Source of the DNA: Candidatus Ferrigenium bremense | GTDB taxonomy: Bacteria; Pseudomonadota; Gammaproteobacteria; Burkholderiales; Gallionellaceae | DNA length: 64,000 nucleotides | Direction: 5' to 3' | Assembly: GCA_019449635.1 (NCBI GenBank) | Contig: JAGRPI010000013.1 | Location: forward strand, 1 to 64,000 | Part shown: positions 61,247-64,000 of the stretch, one piece after another | Position numbering within the stretch: position 1 is the first letter of the stretch | How the letters are laid out: each line of letters starts with the position of its first letter | Notes under the pieces: generated by a model | Database searches by the model: none | What the model saw: the letters and a program-made list of their open reading frames with translations, nothing else | Told to the model about the DNA's origin: nothing | Program-made: the position numbers and the translations under genes

Positions 61247-63958
61247 TCATACACTCAACCACTCCCCTTTGCGGCACAAACCGCGCATTTCGCAATAACC
61301 GCACACGGCATCGATACCGTTCGCGGGCAGGCCTGCATTGCGACGTATGTCGCCCATCACTTGCACCAGACGCTCGGCATTGAGCTGCGCCAGCTGCGGG
61401 ACATCGTGCCTGGGTCCGACCAGCCTCACTTTTCCATTCTCGATACTGACGAACGCCGCATCCGCCGCTTCATGCGCGTAGGCGTAGCACGCGAGCTGTA
61501 CGTCTTCGCCCGGCTCTTTCAATTTGTTGCTCAACTTTTGCGCGTCCAGCGTCTTGTAGTCGAGCACAAGTTTCTCTTCTCCCCTCACATCCAGCCGGTC
61601 GATGCGTCCGCGCAGCCGCACGCCTTCCAGCTGCCAGTCGAAGGCGCTCTCCGCTTCGGCGTAACGCCAGCCTTGCGCCTCGTTCTCCGCCTGCCATTCG
61701 AGATAGGCGGGCAACGATTTGAACCAGCGCGCCAGCCAGGCGCGCGCGGCGAAATCCTGCTGCAGCAGGTCGGCGAACACCTCTTCGCTGATCCGGCGCA
61801 AGGACGCTTCCAGTTCATCGGCAGGATGCCCGCTCACTTGCGGATAGCATTCGTGGAAGCGGCGCAGGATGTCGTGCACACGGTCGCCGTAATCGCGTTT
61901 CTCGATGGCTTCCTGCACTTCGTCGAGTTCGTTCAGGCGCAGGACATGCCGCGCATAGAACTGGTAGGGACAGGCGACCAAAGAGTTGTAGGCGCTGATG
62001 GAGACGCTTGCCGGTACGGCTTCTGCAGTAACGCTTGGTGCGGGCCGCACTGCCTGCGGCAATTCCACGTGATGCGCCTCTCCCGCCGCAAGGCAGGCAT
62101 GCAGCTCGCGCTCGTCTAATGTAATACTCGCGTAGCGAGACGCTTGTCCCCTCTCCCGCTCGCGGGAGAGGGTTGGGGAAAGGGGAACGGGTATACCCGT
62201 CAGATCGTCTCCGTGGGTCAGCGTATGTTGGTCGCACAGCATCTGCAAGTAGGGACTCAGCAGCCCCTGCTCGCCGTTCCTGTCTTTCTGCCAGGTGACC
62301 AGCACGCAGTCGTTCAGCGCCAGAAGAGCCAGCAGGTCGTCGCTTTGCCGGGTGGCATGGGTGCTGCGCGTAGGCAGGCTGAGTGCGCCGCGTACCGCAT
62401 CGTTGAACCAGCGCCCGCTATCCGCGACGCTCGGCAGATGGTCGGCATCACACCCCAGCAGCAGCACCGCATCGAAAGTGCGCCAGCGCGTCGCCGCGAG
62501 GTGGGTGAAGCGCACCGGGCTGTCGATGCTGCTGTCGCGATAGGTCTGCGTGTCCAGTTGCTGCGCCAGCCAGCGCCGCCACTCGGCAAAGCGGTAACGC
62601 CCTTCGTCAATCGCCAGTTCCCGTTGCCATGCCTCCAAGGCGCGCAGCAATTGCTGGCCTGCCTCGTCCTGTTGCAGGCCGGTGTCGATACCCAACACAT
62701 TCAAACTCTCGCGTAATGCTTCCAGCCATTCCGCCAGCGTTCTTTTCCTGTTCTGTTCCAGCAACATGGCTGCCTGGCGCAGGCGCGCCAGCGGTTGATG
62801 CAGCACCGTTTCATGTTCGGCAAGGGTGATGAACTTTTCCAGCCCGGCCACCATCCCCTGTTTGCGCAGCAATTGTTCCAGTCGATATACCACCGCCTTG
62901 CGTTCGGCAACAGCCATATCGGCGAAGATGAAAGGCGACTTGAGCAGGTCGAGCAGGTCATGATGGTAGAAATCGCTCTGCAGCGCGGTAAGCCAGCGAT
63001 CCAGCACCGTGCTCACCGACAGCGTGTCGAAGGTCCAGCCGGTCTCGTCCGCCACCAGCACTTGCGCGCGCTCCAGCAAGGCACGCATGCGCCGCGCCGC
63101 GACGCGGTCTTGCACCACGATGGCGATGTCGCGCTTGCCTGCTGCGATCCAGCGGCGCACCTGCATGGCTGCGGCGCGCGCTTCCTGTTCGAGGCTGGTT
63201 GCGGCAAAGAGGCGCAGCCGGTCGCCGAGCGGCGGAACATTTTGCGAGCGCAGCCCGGCGGAATGCCCAGCGGAATAATCGCGCAGCAACCCGCTCCATT
63301 GGGGCGCCATCTCGCGCAAATCGAACACCTCCACCGCCGCGCGCCTGGCATATTCATCGAGGAAGCGTTGCTCGGACGCATCCCAGTCGGAGGTGCGCAG
63401 CACGAACAACGGCTGTGCTGCCTGTGCCGCCAGCTTCGCCAGCCGTTGCTGATAGGCACGTGCCGCATCCAGTTCATCGCCGTTCTGCATCGCATGCCAC
63501 AACTCGAACACCAGCCGCGCCTCCAGTTGCAGCGTGGTGTTCTGCCGCGCCTGATACACCTGCTGCACGGCGGCGGCAAAGGCTTCTGCATCAGATGGCA
63601 ATGTGCTTAGCGTATGGGTGAGCTCATCGAACAAAACCAGCAACTCCTGCGTCATGCTCCACAGGTCTGCCTGCCCGAACCACTGCTGTTTGCGCAGCTG
63701 CTGGTACAGCAAGGCGCTGCGCTGGCTGTCGGTGACGACGGGCGCAGCCAGCGGAATGGATTGCGCCCAGTCGTTGAGCGTCACCATACTCGGCAATAAC
63801 AGCGCAGGGAGATTGGCCGCCGCGCTCAATGCCTGCGCCAGCGGCTGTGCAACATGATAGTTGGGCAACAGGACGGTCGCCCCGCGCAGATCGGGCAAGT
63901 CCTGCGCATGACAGGACAATATTCGCTTTGCTACTGTTTTATAAAAACCGGAACTCAA
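61247..63958 (-). CDS. addB: AddB-like helicase-fold/PD-(D/E)xK nuclease
   Basis: A 903-residue protein. The N-terminal two-thirds is an inactivated UvrD-like helicase fold (RGATVLLPNYHVAQPL, LPSMVTLNDWAQSI), and the C-terminus is a RecB-type nuclease with an Fe-S cluster: Cys in LVACPYQFYARHVLRLNELD and three Cys in CGYCEMRGLCRKGE, with DYK in LVLDYKTLDAQ. These are AddB hallmarks. TTG at 63958 is taken as start because AGAGG lies five bases before it; the frame also stays open to the window edge, so a start outside is possible. A family A repeat (62147-62186) is inserted in frame. Confidence 0.87.
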   Translation of the reverse strand: MSSGFYKTVAKRILSCHAQDLPDLRGATVLLPNYHVAQPLAQALSAAANLPALLLPSMVTLNDWAQSIPLAAPVVTDSQRSALLYQQLRKQQWFGQADLWSMTQELLVLFDELTHTLSTLPSDAEAFAAAVQQVYQARQNTTLQLEARLVFELWHAMQNGDELDAARAYQQRLAKLAAQAAQPLFVLRTSDWDASEQRFLDEYARRAAVEVFDLREMAPQWSGLLRDYSAGHSAGLRSQNVPPLGDRLRLFAATSLEQEARAAAMQVRRWIAAGKRDIAIVVQDRVAARRMRALLERAQVLVADETGWTFDTLSVSTVLDRWLTALQSDFYHHDLLDLLKSPFIFADMAVAERKAVVYRLEQLLRKQGMVAGLEKFITLAEHETVLHQPLARLRQAAMLLEQNRKRTLAEWLEALRESLNVLGIDTGLQQDEAGQQLLRALEAWQRELAIDEGRYRFAEWRRWLAQQLDTQTYRDSSIDSPVRFTHLAATRWRTFDAVLLLGCDADHLPSVADSGRWFNDAVRGALSLPTRSTHATRQSDDLLALLALNDCVLVTWQKDRNGEQGLLSPYLQMLCDQHTLTHGDDLTGIPVPLSPTLSRERERGQASRYASITLDERELHACLAAGEAHHVELPQAVRPAPSVTAEAVPASVSISAYNSLVACPYQFYARHVLRLNELDEVQEAIEKRDYGDRVHDILRRFHECYPQVSGHPADELEASLRRISEEVFADLLQQDFAARAWLARWFKSLPAYLEWQAENEAQGWRYAEAESAFDWQLEGVRLRGRIDRLDVRGEEKLVLDYKTLDAQKLSNKLKEPGEDVQLACYAYAHEAADAAFVSIENGKVRLVGPRHDVPQLAQLNAERLVQVMGDIRRNAGLPANGIDAVCGYCEMRGLCRKGEWLSV
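62147..62186. repeat. family A repeat in addB
   Basis: GTCCCCTCTCCCGCTCGCGG and GAGAGGGTTGGGGAAAGGGG; in frame ([13 protein letters not shown]). Confidence 0.87.
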
Positions 63959-64000
63959 GGCGACCTCTGCACAACGTAGCCGGCGCAGCAGCCATGCTTC

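Overview
The window is ordinary chromosome of a moderately GC-rich proteobacterium, most likely a betaproteobacterium of the Nitrosomonadales/Gallionellaceae type. The grounds are inferential: the rne / rluC / HAD phosphatase / sppA neighbourhood, the alaA-hom-thrC operon, the overall protein character, and an AddAB-like repair pair. No rRNA operon or marker gene fixes the species.

Layout. 1-5.6 kb: ybbP (cut by the left edge) and ybbA, normally adjacent, are separated by a ~4.6 kb accessory block (DUF559 nuclease, Mrr-like nuclease/SF2 helicase with five HA repeats, SIR2-like protein). 5.7-8.7 kb: tesA and a DUF255 thioredoxin-domain protein. 8.8-17.3 kb: sppA, HAD phosphatase, rlmM, rhlE, rluC, rne (RNA metabolism). 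17.3-25.5 kb: LMW phosphatase, a small membrane protein, an overlapping EAL/HDOD + PAS/GGDEF/EAL pair, a second rhlE, tadA, an L,D-transpeptidase, a GNAT. 25.7-34.9 kb: tpm, a Met/Gly/Cys-rich metal-binding protein, a 30-aa basic protein, ygfZ, envZ/ompR with small secreted or disordered proteins, rimO, a ZIP transporter. 34.9-39.7 kb: thrC-hom-alaA and an Mth938-like protein. 39.8-46.8 kb: GIY-YIG nuclease, MoxR-DUF58-TgpA operon, queD, tRNA-Ser(UGA), a LETM1-like small protein, a YccA/Bax-inhibitor protein, HopJ. 46.8-53.5 kb: rlmD, an exonuclease, the ydbH-ynbE-ydbL envelope operon, sodB, a Mut7-C protein. 53.5-64 kb: LexA-like repressor plus Y-family polymerase, a relic of an addA 3' end, a hicBA/srpA cassette, and tandem addB-addA genes running into the right edge.

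The most unusual property of the window is its load of dispersed palindromic repeats. At least six families recur: A, CTCTCCCGC-GCGGGAGAG and its CCCTCCCCTTGTCAGGGGAGG variant; B, CCGTTCG...TTCGA; C, 100-130 bp elements ending in AGCCAC/GTGGCT; D, GGGTTAGC...GCTAACCC; E, GTAGGGCGCATT; G, GTCATTCCCGC. Families A, B and D have entered genes in frame (tadA, rlmM, the DUF255 gene, tgpA, addB, and addA five times), adding low-complexity peptides. They also supply Shine-Dalgarno sequences for two genes. Two small nuclease genes, GIY-YIG and DUF559, are each bracketed by copies of one family, which suggests a repeat/nuclease partnership.

Most remaining genes are conserved housekeeping genes. Accessory candidates are the DUF559/helicase/SIR2 block, the hicBA-srpA cassette beside a duplicated addA terminus, and the metal-binding repeat protein.
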